This document shows positions 10,558-23,063 of a DNA stretch of 64,000 nucleotides, piece after piece. Numbering within the stretch: position 1 is the first letter of the stretch; each line of letters starts with the position of its first letter. The position numbers and the translations under genes are program-made. The notes under the pieces were generated by a model. That model was not told the origin of the DNA, searched no databases, and worked only from the letters and a program-made list of their open reading frames with translations. The stretch is from Nitzschia sp. pyKryTriq1 (taxonomy: Eukaryota; Bacillariophyta; Bacillariophyceae; Bacillariales; Bacillariaceae), in contig OY101116.1 of assembly GCA_956465555.1 (NCBI GenBank), forward strand, positions 1,798,001 to 1,862,000, in the 5' to 3' direction.

Positions 10558-11211
10558 CTATACCGGCTTGCTAAAGATTTCATAGTCGGCTGGTTCATTG
10601 TGATTGCTTGGACTGGTGGAATCGATTTTGTAGTCGAGACGCTTGTAAAAATCCATTGCCGGTTGATTGGCTTTAAATACAGTCAGCAGTACTTTTGAGA
10701 CTTCTGCCTTGGCTGCCATCTGCTCGGCAATGCCCATCAATTTCTTCCCCAGGCCCTGTCGTCGAAACGTCTCGTCAATCTGAATTTCATACACATATAG
10801 AACTGCTTCTGTCGGATGATCTTCGTCGTCGTAGTCGAATCGAAAGTGTACAAAGCCCCCGAGTGAACTTTCCTTCTCCTCGGTAGTAGTAGTAGTAGTT
10901 GTTGTTGTTGTTGTTGTTGTTTCCACCAGAAGATACCGAGCGTTGGCGTGTTTCAACTCTGCCGACTTTTCCACAGTATCGAGTCCCCAAGAGCTATTTT
11001 TATAGAGCTCTCCCATGTTTCTTTCAAAGAGAGCAAGCAATTCGTCAAATTTCTTTGGCGGAATATCGGCGGAACGACAAAATCGGACGGAAAGTGCTTC
11101 GTCGTCGTCGTCGTCGCCGTCTTTGGTGGAGATGCCATTCAAAGGGTCGTACTCGGCCTTGTTGAGTTTGGCTAATTTTTTTCGCAATATCTTGAGGTCT
11201 TTGGCTTTCAT
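10558..11211 (-). CDS. NAA40: N-alpha-acetyltransferase 40 (NatD), histone H4/H2A N-terminal
   Basis: GNAT-fold enzyme that in other eukaryotes acetylates the N-terminal Ser of histones H4 and H2A. 217 aa, single exon. It aligns end to end with NAA40: FERNMGELYKNSSWG near the start, GGFVHFRFDYD, VLYVYEIQIDETFRRQGLGK (acetyl-CoA loop RRQGLGK), KVLLTVFKANQPAMDFYKRL and IDSTSPS. An insertion of 13 consecutive Thr (about residues 101-113), encoded by an ACA/ACT triplet run (10881-10920), sits just before the central beta-strand. A Lys-rich N-terminus (MKAKDLKILRKKLAKLNK) may direct nuclear import. Divergent from URB1, 448 bp apart. Confidence 0.9.
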   Translation of the reverse strand: MKAKDLKILRKKLAKLNKAEYDPLNGISTKDGDDDDDEALSVRFCRSADIPPKKFDELLALFERNMGELYKNSSWGLDTVEKSAELKHANARYLLVETTTTTTTTTTTTTEEKESSLGGFVHFRFDYDDEDHPTEAVLYVYEIQIDETFRRQGLGKKLMGIAEQMAAKAEVSKVLLTVFKANQPAMDFYKRLDYKIDSTSPSNHNEPADYEIFSKPV

Positions 11212-11659
11212 TATTGTCGTTTGTTGGGTCAGCTACGTACAAGAACTGTACGAAGTTGGCAGATGATGATGAAAAAGGTAGTTTTTTGTGTTTGTCGTGT
11301 GAAGAGAGAAGAGAGGGTGCTTGCTTGTGCAAGGTGTGGTGGTGGAAGCAGAGAGCAGAGACGAGGGAGGAGGGAGGAAGATGAGATGCTGGCTTTCGCT
11401 TTTGGCTCGCGCATTGGGATTGCTTTGGGATGCTTCCGTCTGGGCGTCTGTCCCCCGAATGTTTTATGGCGCGAAAACCAAAAGGCGCGGCCGATTTGAC
11501 GGGTTCTGAGCTCTCTTCGGCCTGCCAACAAAAAATCTTCGATCGATGAAGATGATGAAAGAGGAAGATGACACGAAAGTTTCACCCCGAGGCCACCAAT
11601 AATCATACTTGCATTGACGATTACCATGCATTGCACTTTTTGGCTTCTTATCCTTTAAA
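11212..11659. other. Divergent promoter region, NAA40 / URB1
   Basis: 448 bp separating two divergent genes with nuclear roles; a shared bidirectional promoter is possible but no motif was identified. A purine-rich tract (GAGAGCAGAGACGAGGGAGG-like) lies near 11350-11380. Confidence 0.4.
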
Positions 11660-14600
11660 ATGAGTACGATACGATCGCAGCCGTCCGGCCGGAAGCTAGA
11701 ACCCTTGGGAGCGTCTGAATTTGCGGCAACGCTGAATGGAGACAATCCGACTGCTATTCTTCAAGTTCTGAAACGCTTCACCAAGACAGTTCGGCGAGAG
11801 AGACGCATGGCCTTGGAAGAATCCTCTGACGAAAAATATGGACAGGGTGGTGGACATAATGACGATGCTTCGTCCTCTTCTTCTTCTTCTGACGAAAGTG
11901 AAGAGGGCGAGAAGAACGTAGAGCTCCAGCCGCCTCCAGCGAAAAAGTTCAAGAAAACAGAATTGTGGAAAGAAGATACGAATGCCTATCATGTTCCTTT
12001 TGTCGGCACGGCAGTGTCTCGAGGTGATATCGCCGAGGTAGTCAAGGGGGAGTGGCCGACAGGATTGCTACAGATGTATTTGAAGAAAAGTCCCATGGCG
12101 ATTGAGTTGACAGGAGACGACTGGATTCCCTCTTCGACGAGTACCATTCACAAATCTTTGTTGCGTCGAAAACAAACGAAATTGTCAAGGGAAATCTACA
12201 AGGCGTATCTCAAGGCTTTGTCGGAAGTAGTGACAGCCGCGATCCCCATTGATAAACTTCGGGAGGACTTGTCAGCTGCCGATGGTGAAGACGATAATGC
12301 AAACAAAATGGATCTGGATCTGGGTCAGGACGAACAACAGCTTCATCCATTTCTGTCGGCGCTGTTGAAGAAGCGGCTTGTTGGAATGTTTCATTTGATG
12401 GTCGAAGAAACTGATAAGGGACGAGGCAAGCCTGGTATATATGGTGGCTGTGGGTCGCTGGTCCCCTTGGCCCTTCAATTTCTGCAAAATGTTTCTCAAA
12501 CATCCATCTCCAACGCCCGATTGATTTGCCGGTACTTGGACGAAGAACTGTCTGATGGAGTCCTCAAAGCTATTATCCGCCCACCTCCGCCGCCGCGTAA
12601 TATCAAGGATCTGTCTGACGACCCCATCGATAAAGCAAAGGCTTTCTTAACCAAACCGTCACGAGTCGAGGCGATTCGCCTGGCTACAATTTTGCTCCAG
12701 ACGGCGGATTCAGCAGTGGCAACCTATATCTGCACGGCAGGAAGTCGCGAACGCAAAGTGAAACCAGGTATTCTTTACGGTGCCTTTCGAGAAGGTCTGG
12801 CCAAACATTCCCAGGCTGATAGTCTAGGTGGAATGGACGATGGTGAGGACTATTTCGATTGCGTTGCGGATATGCTCGAATTCAGTCGAAAACTCTTGAA
12901 GAATCCTCGACTCTCCAAAGTTGTTGGAACCAGGCTATTATTTGATTTATTTTCCCGCGATACTCTCTATCATCTCTGCGATCTTTCCGCGCGTGCTCCG
13001 CCGATGTCGACTGGTCGAACCTTCCTACAAGTTCTATCTGGAACAGACGAAATAGAGGAGGACGACACTGATGCCCTGTCCTATGCCGGAAGAGAAGCAC
13101 GTCGTCTCCTCTTTCTTCTTTTGGGTGATCTTGTCAGCTCACCGTTACTTGGCAGTTCTTCGTCAAAAGTTCAAACTCATGTGCTGGTGAATGTAATGCT
13201 TCGAATGCTACAGACCAGAAATGCTGGGGTACAGATGCGACAATTTCTGCTGCATTGCGTGGAAACATCGCCATTGCTGTTACCCGAATTCTTTCGTATG
13301 ATCTTGATCCCAGATTCCAAGAAGTCGTTCGAGTTTATGTCCGTTCTACGTTTTGTGTCGAATTTGATAGAAAATGGACCCGCCCCCTTCTTGTGTCTGC
13401 ATGATCCCTTGGACTCCCATGCAGATAGTGCTGATTTGGCCGATATTTTCGCCGTGCTATGTCCACTGAAACTGAAACGCCAGGCTGTGGGGAAAGCGAT
13501 GCAAAGTGGCGATCCTCTGGTTGTATTGGAATGTGTCAAATTTGTTCGTAGCGTCCTTGGGCGCTTTCAGTCGCTGATCAAGGGGATGACTGGAGACAAA
13601 CATCCGAAAGCGTTTATTGCAAGACTTACAGCCGAATTCGCTCAACTCTTGCCAGATCTGCAAGTCATCCTGGCGGTTCGATCAAAATACGACTTGGCCA
13701 GTGGGTCCAAGGGTACTGATCTCGTCTGTCACGGTTTGCACCTCTTGCTGGAAACATACTCCGAAACACTTCCTGAACAAATCCGGATTTCATCTTTTGA
13801 CTGGATGAAACTTCTCCCCCAACCCAAGGAATTGCTCAAGGCGAGTCCTCTGGTCCAAAGAAAGGTTGTCTCTTGTCTTTGTTCTGTCCTCCGAGTATGT
13901 GTGGTAAGTGCCAATTGTTTACCCAACCCATGGCTGTACCTCGGGCATAGAATCCTGATACATTTTCCTCCAACTCAAACAGGGAATGCCTAGCAATTAC
14001 GTCAACTCTCTCGTTTCAGTTCTCGAAATCATGTTGCGAACGAAAGATAAGGTCGTTCACACAAAATGTCGCGAAATTGCCATCATCCTTCTCGTTCCAG
14101 TTGTTGAATCAAGGAGCACCAGTGAGGAAAGTATTGCCTATCTCAAACTTGAGGTTTCCTGGTGGCTCGATGCTTTGACGCTACAGTCGCTCCCTGTTTT
14201 TTGCAGTGTGGTTGCTCTCTGCACAGATGATTCTCTTGCGGTCTTGGGACGAACTGGCAGAGCACTAAGCGCGAACGTCGAAACTATGCAGCTACACTGG
14301 AGCATCATCCTGATAGCTGCACTTTCTGAAATCGACTGTGACGCTGCATGCTGCCAGATGACAGTTCAGGTTGCAACTAGGTCGCTGCTTTTTCAGCGAA
14401 ACCCAGTCCCTTTCGCCTGCTTCATGATGTCATTAACGAGCTTGCCTGAAAGTCCTGCTGTGTCGGCGACACCTTCAGGCCGCGCCCTCATTGAATACGC
14501 CAAATCCCTCGCCGAATTCGAGGAGACACCAGCAAAGAAACGCTTAGACCAACTGACGAGCCTTCTCAGGTGTGTTTTTTCCCCACAACACGAGTTTTGC

Positions 14601-17600
14601 GACATCTCAGGAAGTTTCACTTCCGAGCAACGTCTCGATGATGCACTATACCCTAGATCCATCCGAAGGGCTATCGAGCTTGCTCGATTCGCTGTGCATG
14701 TTCGCATGATTTCACCAGGACTTGCCCGAATCCACAAATCTTGCAACGAGGTACTGCGTCGAACTATCCCTGATGTGTTGGTAAGGACATCCCACTAATC
14801 GTGCACCCTTTTCCCCAGGATTGATGATGCTGACATTCGGTTCTTCTTTGTCATTAGCTCGATCATGGAGATCAGTCTAAAATCTTTTCGTCACAGCTGA
14901 TCAAGGATGTACAAACAATGAACGAAGAAAATTCTTTCTCTGTTGTGGATGCGATTCTCTTATCCCACCCTGGGTGGGGTCAAACTGGCACCCCGGTGGG
15001 TGGCAACGGCGAACCCTCGATATCATCTTTTCCGAAGAACCCAGTCTCTGTTACTCTTGAGGACAAAGAGGCGAGACTCTTCCTCTTACAACTAGCATTG
15101 CTTGGGCGGGCGCCGTCTTCAAACACGATAGTCCAAACACAGCTCAAACTCCTCGAAGGGGACCGACCGAATAACACTGCCGCTTCGATCAATGTGCAAG
15201 CAATCCTCAGTTTGGCATCTATTTGTGACAGCGTCCATCGCTATGATTTCAAAGTTATTGCCCGGCTTTTTGAAGTTTGGTGGTCCACACCTGGTGATGA
15301 GTTCTCTGGTGTCTTTTCCCAGCAGCTGTACTGTCCACTCCGAACTTATCTAGCGCAGCGTGTATCATCGGTTCTAAGTACTACTTCACTGGAGGCAACC
15401 TTCCTACTCACCATTATGACCACAAAAAGCGAAGACATCATCATTGATCGATGTCTTGGACTTGATCACCCGACGGACGACCAAGATGAAATGCAAGCAA
15501 ATGCCCGCGTTCTTGAATCCATCATTCAATTTGACCCACTGCGGTTTGCTCCCTATTTAATCGTGAAATTCCACGAAAAAGGTTTTCTGCACTCAGCAGT
15601 CTGGAGCAAAGGTCTTTTGGATGGTGCAGTGAAAAAAATAGTCGGTCATCCTGCCATTCAGTGCATGGGTGACTCCTCTTTGTCGTCACTTGGGAATGCT
15701 GTTCTTTACCGCGCGTGTACGGTTTTGGAGAAAATGACGGATGTACGTACTGGTATTCTATCTTGTTTGTTTGCTTTGTGCATGAGCAGCGTATTCAAAC
15801 TCACAGTGCGTTTACTGGCGGGAATCCTGGGACAGGCCCAAATGCATGGACAGTGGCAGGATGTTCTGGGTACTTTGGACCTTGCAAATGAGACACTGTT
15901 GTCAGATATCATCGTGGTCCCGGTAGATGAACTTGCAACCATGATTTCAGAGTCATTATGTGCCACATTTAGCGATGGTAAGGTTGTCAAAAGCGAGGCC
16001 TTAGGGTCTGTTTGTAGGCTAGGGATGACATTAATCCGACGAAAGACCGCGGATTCGCATCCAAGTCGCAAAGCCCTCGGATACCTTTCAAGTGCGCTAT
16101 TCTGTGTTTTACTTGATTTGCTCATGGTTTCCTACAAGAAAATTAGTCGTGGGGGGGAGCAGCTTCTCGATTGTCAAACAATCCTGACGTTTCTTATGTC
16201 GTTACTTGAAAGAGAACAAGAATTTGACCCGACCATTATTTCTCGAGCGAACGATTCGTTGTTGCAGAAAGTATGCCGAAATGGGTTGAAGCATGGTATT
16301 CATGACGACGAGGGATCAGCAGAACGACTGCTGGCTGCATCTTCTCTCAGATTCGTTCGACATCTTTCTGTTCGACTATCTAAGAGCCCGACGCTGTCGG
16401 ATCATTTTGAAACGATCGCTCCATCTGAATTGTTCGAAATGTTGACGTCCCATTCGAAGTTCGTCGCTATGGTAACAAGGAAAAGAGGCCCGTTTTTTGA
16501 AGAAAGCGATCGGGTCGAGCTTGTACGCTTGATCCATTGCTGCGTTGAGTTGTCACCGTGTCAAACAGTGGTAAAACAGGGACTGTGGGAACTGCTCAAT
16601 CATGCATTCGGTGCGGGGCTTGATGAACTGGACACATCCATCAGAAGATTCTTCTATGCCTGTTCTACGACAGGGGGTAAGAACATCAGTTTACCATTTC
16701 TCGACGAGGCAAGGTGGTCCAGCTGTGCAGAGGTTCAGTCACGGGAGGGGAGAAGATGGGACTGGCTGCTCGATGCTTTGGATATCAACAGAATCCGTGA
16801 AACCGTGGCTTGTTTTCCAATCAACGACACTCTCGACTTGAACACCAATACCTCAGAGCCTACGACGACCCAAAAAGACGGCTACGAGAACGACGATATC
16901 GTAGGCGACGAAAGCGACGGGAGTGACGACTCTGGAAAAACTGGCATAGCGAAGGTTGGTCCTAACGAACCAACGCCGGTAGATGGAAGCTTCAACAAAT
17001 TAAGAAGCACGAGACGGGATGAGGATGTCAGGTATAGTCCAGCGTTCATACTATCACTTGTCCTTGGTGCGCTGCACTCCTGTTTGCCTCAAGATGACAA
17101 GGCCGAACGGGAGGTTCAAGAAGGACAAGAGGTGGATGAAGAATCCAAATATGGACAACTGGCGTCGTATAATATGAGCCCACTTGTCTCAACTGCAAAG
17201 GTGCTGATCGAGAAGGGCATCCCAGCTTTATGTCTAGCATGTCTGGCAAGTGCTTGCGAAAGAATCCGAACAGTATCGATTTCTATTCTGGGAATTTTCC
17301 TGAAGGCCTGCAATACAGACGAAGCCCGGACAATGTCGTCTTGGCGAGAGCGTCCACAGATCGCAATGTTATTGAATGCCGTCCAGAGGGCGTACGTGCT
17401 CGAGAGAGCCAAGCTACCCTACTATGCCGAAGTCGATATTCTAAGGCTACCTTCGCTTGTGTCTACATTTTTGGCGAGGTCTTCGCTGTCCATTTCCCGA
17501 CCTGACGACTCGCTGTACGTTCCGTTGAATCGTTTCTTTCTCAAATCAGATGCTGACCACGGGGCGTTTCAAGACATGAGTCGACTACCGAGTTTTATTT

Positions 17601-18631
17601 CACTCTTTTGCTCAGTAAATCACGACCCCACTCAGTCCCGAAAGGAGAGAATGTGGGCGTTACAGCTCATTCGGGATGGATTTCTTGACTCGTCTTGCTA
17701 TCGGCTGGTTTCATCTTGTCATGCCCCCGAATTATTGCTGTCTTCGTTCGAGAACGTACGTCTTTCTTCCTTCTCGGATGAAATGAAGGGCGCCGAGCTT
17801 GTTCTTTTACTTGGTTCGATTAAAACCTTCCTGGACAATGGTGGGCGTAGAGCTTCATCTCATCTGATCGGAAGAATGGGACTGCTGTCCTGGTTGCGGT
17901 CACTTTGTTCAAGTCGGCCGATTTCAGTGACATTTCCCTTAGAAAGCACTCGTGTGGCCGCTTGCGAACTCGTGCAGGCCGCGATACAAGCCGTTTCGAG
18001 GAATGTGTTTCTCTTCAAATCTGAATTGGTCGACGAGGTATGTGGTTTGATCATACCGACGTTCGAACTCTGTTCAGGGATCGAGGTCCACAAACGAGGG
18101 GGCAGCCCTGTCGTGGGGCCATTTCTCCGGACTCTCTCTACCATTCGTGATCTCCTTCACAAACTGGATGGTTTGGAGGATTTCGAGTGTCCACATATCC
18201 ATCCTTCTGGCTTGAGACTGGACTATGCAATTCACTTCTGGAAACTTCTCCCCCCAGATGATCAACCTGAATGTATTGCAGTGCTTGCCCACCTTCCTTG
18301 TCGTCTGGATCAGGGCTCCACCTTGAAAAGTGCTGCAGCACTTTGCGCTTGCTTGTTGGAATGGAGCTCCAACAGTACAGCGCAGTTGCCTGGCGAAACT
18401 GCGAAGGCGATACTAAATCGAGTGATACTTATTGCTGATCATTTCGGCGGCGATTTTGGGCCAGGTTTCAACGAATCTTTGACCCAAACCCTCCTATCAT
18501 CAAGAGACAGATACCAAGGGAACGAAGAGAGCAGTCTGCTCTGGATTGAATGCCTCGAACTTTTGAGCTTGAGGCTTCGAGAAGAAGGCATGGTAGCTCA
18601 GCTTGCAGCGGATGTGCTGAACCAAACCTAG
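11660..18631 (+). CDS. URB1: URB1 / Npa1-like nucleolar pre-ribosomal-associated protein
   Basis: Large helical-repeat protein needed for early 60S ribosomal subunit assembly in yeast and animals. Exons 11660-13903, 13983-14780 and 14858 (or 14897)-18631. Intron 1 is 79 bp (GTAAGT...AAACAG). Intron 2 starts GTAAGG at 14781 and has two in-frame acceptors, TCATTAG at 14857 and TCACAG at 14896. The protein is 2,271 or 2,258 aa, matching the size of animal URB1. The N-terminal acidic/Ser tract (EESSDEKYGQ..SSSSSSSDESEEGE) precedes the URB1 N-terminal region. The rest is alpha-helical repeat with an acidic insert (DDIVGDESDGSDDSG) in exon 3. Assignment rests on overall layout, length and N-terminal resemblance rather than a short motif. 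Confidence 0.75.
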
Positions 18632-19208
18632 CAAATGATGATTTATATGAATATAAGTTAAATCGCAAGACAGCTGGCTCCTGCACCTGAGCATGTGATC
18701 AGCAACGTCTTCTCTTGGGATGGTATCTGTATTCGGATTTCCACGAGTTTGTAGACTTCTCTACGAGCGCCTATTCATTCTACTGTAGCTGCCCGCAACT
18801 GCTCTACAGCACTCGTACTGTGCCGGTACCGTATGTATGTACTTCGTGTTCTTATCACAAATCCTCCTCGTAGTAATGATTGACTAGAATTCTAATAAGA
18901 ACAAACAGAGCTGGCCTGTCTACCGTACAGTATGTGCTGTGTATCTCCGTGTGATATATGACCAGCTCGACTGGATGATCCAATAGGTAATGAGCGGATG
19001 GTCTCGCGGCGCATTCTCATCTCGGCGGCCAGGCAGGAGAGGCAGGGGCCAGCGTTTCGCGTTTTTTGCCTCTATTTCGATCATCGACGATGGCAGATGG
19101 CACAAGCCATCCAGACTGTACTCATTCCAACCTCGACATTGACATTCCTGCTGCGACACACCACTGGTATCCCGACAGAGATACTTTTGAAATCAATTCG
19201 CGACGAAG
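18632..19208. other. Intergenic, no gene seen
   Basis: 577 bp between two plus-strand genes (3' UTR of URB1 and 5' region of CWF18). A few GTAC palindromes near 18820-18845. Confidence 0.5.
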
Positions 19209-19709
19209 ATGGGAGATAGAAAAGCTCGTCTAGCGGCCTTGGCTGCCAAAGCCGGGAGGACGAAGAAACCGGAAGAGGCGGAGGATGGCGGCGAGAACGA
19301 TGGGCAAGACGCTATTGATGAGACAAAGGCACAGCCTGTTTCCTTTCGGAATTATGCACCCACTGACGATCGTCTCGACAGGAATGGGGGAAAAAACGCG
19401 GGGGAATCACCCACGAAGCGACAACGGGTGGAAAGTGAAAAACCAGCTTCTTCTGCTTCGGCGCTACAAGATGCCCTGCAACAAGCAAAGCAAGAGATCG
19501 CCTCTTCTAGCGGACAGGGAAAGATTTCTAGTACGGAAGAAAATTTAGCTGCGCCGAAAAAGATCAATTGGGATTTGAAGCGTGACATCCAGCACAAGCT
19601 AAACCAGTTAGAAAAGAGGACACAAAAGGTCATTGTCGAAATGCTAAAGGAACGACTGGAGAAGGAAGCTGCAGAGCAAGCGGACAGCGAATCGTCAGAC
19701 CTTGATTAA
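19209..19709 (+). CDS. CCDC12: CWF18 / CCDC12-like pre-mRNA splicing factor
   Basis: 166 aa, single exon. The family is a small component of activated spliceosomes (Cwf18 in fission yeast, CCDC12 in animals). Diagnostic pieces: N-terminal RKARLAALAAKAGR, FRNYAPTDDRL (RNYxPxDxxL motif), and the C-terminal block APKKINWDLKRDIQHKLNQL followed by EKRTQKVIVEMLKERL. The middle is a low-complexity Glu/Gln/Ser linker. The length is close to the family norm. It converges on the next gene with 112 bp between stop codons. Confidence 0.92.
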   Translation: MGDRKARLAALAAKAGRTKKPEEAEDGGENDGQDAIDETKAQPVSFRNYAPTDDRLDRNGGKNAGESPTKRQRVESEKPASSASALQDALQQAKQEIASSSGQGKISSTEENLAAPKKINWDLKRDIQHKLNQLEKRTQKVIVEMLKERLEKEAAEQADSESSDLD

Positions 19710-19821
19710 ACCAGATCCAGACCCCTGGGGGGTTTCTAGCTAGGTATTAATACTGAAATATGCTTGTGTGTTAACTTAGAAGTTTGGCTCAAACTCATTT
19801 CTATATGAAATGCATTTAGGT

Positions 19822-20694
19822 CTAGACTTTGAGATTTTTGTACTTTGCTTTCTTGATTTTCTTATTCGCCTTCTTTTTGACTGGTTCGTGGGAAGTTTCT
19901 TCGACTCGCTTTCCCGAATCTTCGAGCAAGTCGTCGATGGCGAGTCCGATTCCTTCTGCCATAATATCGTCGTCACCGTCTGGTGCTTCCATTATGTGCG
20001 GTGTTCGCACTTTTGGTGCAGGCAAGTTGAGCTTGGCTCGAGTTTCTGCAGTCAATGGCCGTCCTTGATATCTTTTTCTCCCGACAACCAGGTGATCTGG
20101 TTTGGTTTCCCGGTTGTCCTTGCGAATATTTTTCTGTTTGCTACGGATTTTGCGACGTTTGTGTTTCTTCGGCACTATTTCCCCAGTAGGAGACGGTTCG
20201 TCGTCAGCGATCATGATTTCTTTGGTGTCTTCGCCAACCTGCGAATCATTCCCCTTTTCGTCTTCCTTCACCACCTCGCTTGCCTGTTCTTCTTCTTGCC
20301 TCTTCTTTCGTTCCTTCTTGCCAAGTTTTTTCTTCAGCTTCGTTTCGACTTCAACTTCCGCACGCGGCGCAGTTTCTCTTGAAACGATGGAAGTCCTCCC
20401 GGCTTCCTCGTCCTCGTCGTGGACCTCTTTCCCAGCATCCTTGTCGTCTCCATCATCATCTTCTTCTTCCGTGCGCCCTCGCTTTCGACCGACTTTTAAC
20501 AATTTCTTGGTCAAATCCGTCGGGGCTTCCTTGACAGGAACAACCGAGCCTACACCTTGTCGTTTGTTTCCTTTGGGAATACGATGATGGGCGATTTTGG
20601 ATGATTCTTTTCCTGAAGTAGCATTCTTGTTCTTGGCATCCTCCCCGAAGAAACGGTCAATCGCTGAAAATCCACCCGTGTCAAACTCGGACAT
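19822..20694 (-). CDS. Lys/Glu-rich basic protein, probably nucleolar
   Basis: 290 aa, single exon. I do not recognise a named family with certainty. It starts [19 protein letters not shown], continues through alternating acidic ([11 protein letters not shown]) and basic ([15 protein letters not shown]) tracts, and has its best-defined region near residues 172-230: [17 protein letters not shown], then [22 protein letters not shown]. It ends in [17 protein letters not shown]. The many bipartite basic clusters suggest a nuclear or nucleolar protein, perhaps in rRNA processing; that role is inference. Divergent from the Q-rich gene upstream (867 bp). Confidence 0.75.
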   Translation of the reverse strand: MSEFDTGGFSAIDRFFGEDAKNKNATSGKESSKIAHHRIPKGNKRQGVGSVVPVKEAPTDLTKKLLKVGRKRGRTEEEDDDGDDKDAGKEVHDEDEEAGRTSIVSRETAPRAEVEVETKLKKKLGKKERKKRQEEEQASEVVKEDEKGNDSQVGEDTKEIMIADDEPSPTGEIVPKKHKRRKIRSKQKNIRKDNRETKPDHLVVGRKRYQGRPLTAETRAKLNLPAPKVRTPHIMEAPDGDDDIMAEGIGLAIDDLLEDSGKRVEETSHEPVKKKANKKIKKAKYKNLKV

Positions 20695-21561
20695 GATTGA
20701 TTATTGGGATGGGCCAAAAAATCCTGAATTTGTTCTTCCTGCTCTCAGTCCGACAAAGTCTTGTAACATACAAGAAAGATAGACAGACAGTATTTGTATC
20801 GTACTTGGCCGAAAATCGAAGTGTTTGGAAGCGTCCCTTCTGGGCCTGTGTCAGCTGCTGTCGGTTGTGCTTGTACTCGTAGAGGGAAGCTCTGTCGGCA
20901 ATAGGTCTATCATCTGATGGCATCGATGCATCGATGCAATAGAGGACGACGACTCCTCTCAAACGAAGCTTCCCGCCAAAAAATCGTCCGATGGTTGGTT
21001 CTCGAGAGGTCGGACCAGTCGAAGTTGGTAGTCAAATGAATCATCATTGTCAATCAATCATCTTTGTCGTATGTCCGTCGTGCGTGTGGATTGCCCGCGC
21101 GCGCCAGCCGGATGGAAATATTGATGCCATCGTGTGAGTAGAATCTACGCAGTTTCAGTACTGGGCATTCAGAGTGCTCGGAGTACGAAGCACTTCAACG
21201 CACTTTGAATGATGATGAAGTGGGACGAGAGAGAATTTCGAACGGATGAAGTTTGTGTCGACTGCATGCTGTCGACTAAAACTGTCGACTTGGCGACGAT
21301 GATGGTGATTGATTGATGCCCATCGCAGCAAGAGACGTCAAAAGTCATTCATCGATCGACCCCTCAATTAATTTTCTTCTGTACAAGTATCTCTTTGTTG
21401 GACGAAGCGATACTGGCATTGAGGAACGAACTTGTGTCTTGTGTGATAACGAAGAGCAATCATCATCATCATCATATTTCGATACTCTACTTGGTTCACA
21501 GTTCCGGTTCTGTCAGCTGCCGCCATCGGAATAATCAATAGCTACAAGTAGCGAACCGAAC
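20695..21561. other. Divergent intergenic region
   Basis: 867 bp between the basic protein (-) and the Q-rich protein (+). Contains short palindromes (GCATCGATGCATCGATGC near 20920-20936; three GTCGACT words at 21250-21290). No gene seen. Confidence 0.5.
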
Positions 21562-23025
21562 ATGGAGGCTTCTGAAGTGTCAAAGAGCCCGCCCGCACCT
21601 GTTGAAGCGCCCTCCTCCTCGCCTGATTCGATGGCCAAGAAAGACATCCCAGAACCAAAAGGCGACGAATCGTTGAAATCACCATCATCTCCCACTTTAC
21701 CAGCCGAGACCAAATCAGTCCCACCGTCCCCAGCCGTGTCACCTTCTGCGGGAACACAAGACAAGAAGGTTGTCTCGAACGTTCCAGAAGCAGTGCCTGT
21801 AGCGAAGACGGAAGGGGGGAGTGAACACTCCACTTTAAGCAGATCGCCTCCAGAACGAACATACTCTGGTTCCTCCAGTGTTGCGGGGGTAGTGGTAGAT
21901 GTGAAGGAAACGATCGATGGGCAAATTAGTGATGAAATTCTACAACCTGTTGAAGTGGAAAAGGGTGGACCGAGAGATCCGATTCCTCTTGGAGTTAATG
22001 TGGTACAATTTCCTGTCTCAGATTCGGCGTCGTTGGGGTCAGTACCATCAATGTTGGACAGTGTGGGTGCCGCAACGCTTGCAGAACAGCGACTGCACGT
22101 AGCACAGTCGCCGGTGGTCTCCAACCAAACAATAATGCCGTCAACCACAAACTCGCAGCAAACGCCAATCGCGGGGCATTTGAATCACCAGACGAACGTT
22201 TGCGATCGGCAGATGCCTCCTCCTGCTGCCGACCAGCCGCAGCACATCCAGCCCGAGCATATCGTCTCACAGACGGCGCCTCTCTTGGTAGCAGTTCCTC
22301 TCCAGCAATCGAGTCCAGAAAGAATGCAGCAACAGATCAATCAAGGAACGACACAGGAAAACAATACCGAGTACACGCAGACGCAGCAGACAGTTTTGTA
22401 TCAGATCCCAGGTGTCGTTACTCTTCCACAAAGCAATCATGTCGTGAACTCTAGCGGACAGGTACAGCAGGTTCAACAGCAAACGGGTATGATACAGCAA
22501 CCACTTCAAACGATAGGGCAGCAGGATCAGATTATTGGAATGGTCGGAGCAATTCCCATTGTCAAGCTTCAGGGGAATACTGTTCAACTTGTCAAGAAGA
22601 AGAAGGGAAGGTTCAAGTTTTTGCAGGATACACCAACTGTCGCTGCGGGTCAAATGGGACAGGGAGGGGCACCGGGTCAAGGAGTGGCGACGAATGCTGG
22701 AATTTCTGCAGGTGCACCAGCACCAGTAGCTCAGCAAAGTCACCCAGCACCGATCAACAATGCACCGGTACCTTCCAACATTGCGGTCCCCTCACAAAAT
22801 CAATCCATCACCTCGGCTGTATCACAATTAAGTTTGCCAACGGCGGCTCAACAATATGGTCAACAAGGCCATGATGTTCCAAAGGTGAAAAAGAAGGGAA
22901 GATTTGTTCTCACAAGTGTGAAGGACCCGATACCCATGAGTATCCAGACGCAGAATCCCCCCCCTGTGGTGGGGCCTTTGGAGGTACCTCCACTACCTCC
23001 TTTGCCAGCTCAGCAACAACAGCAG

Positions 23026-23063
<38 letters not shown>

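Noticed and set aside
21250-21290. Three GTCGACT words as a possible operator array
   Set aside because: Spacing is irregular and the words are short; no support beyond repetition.
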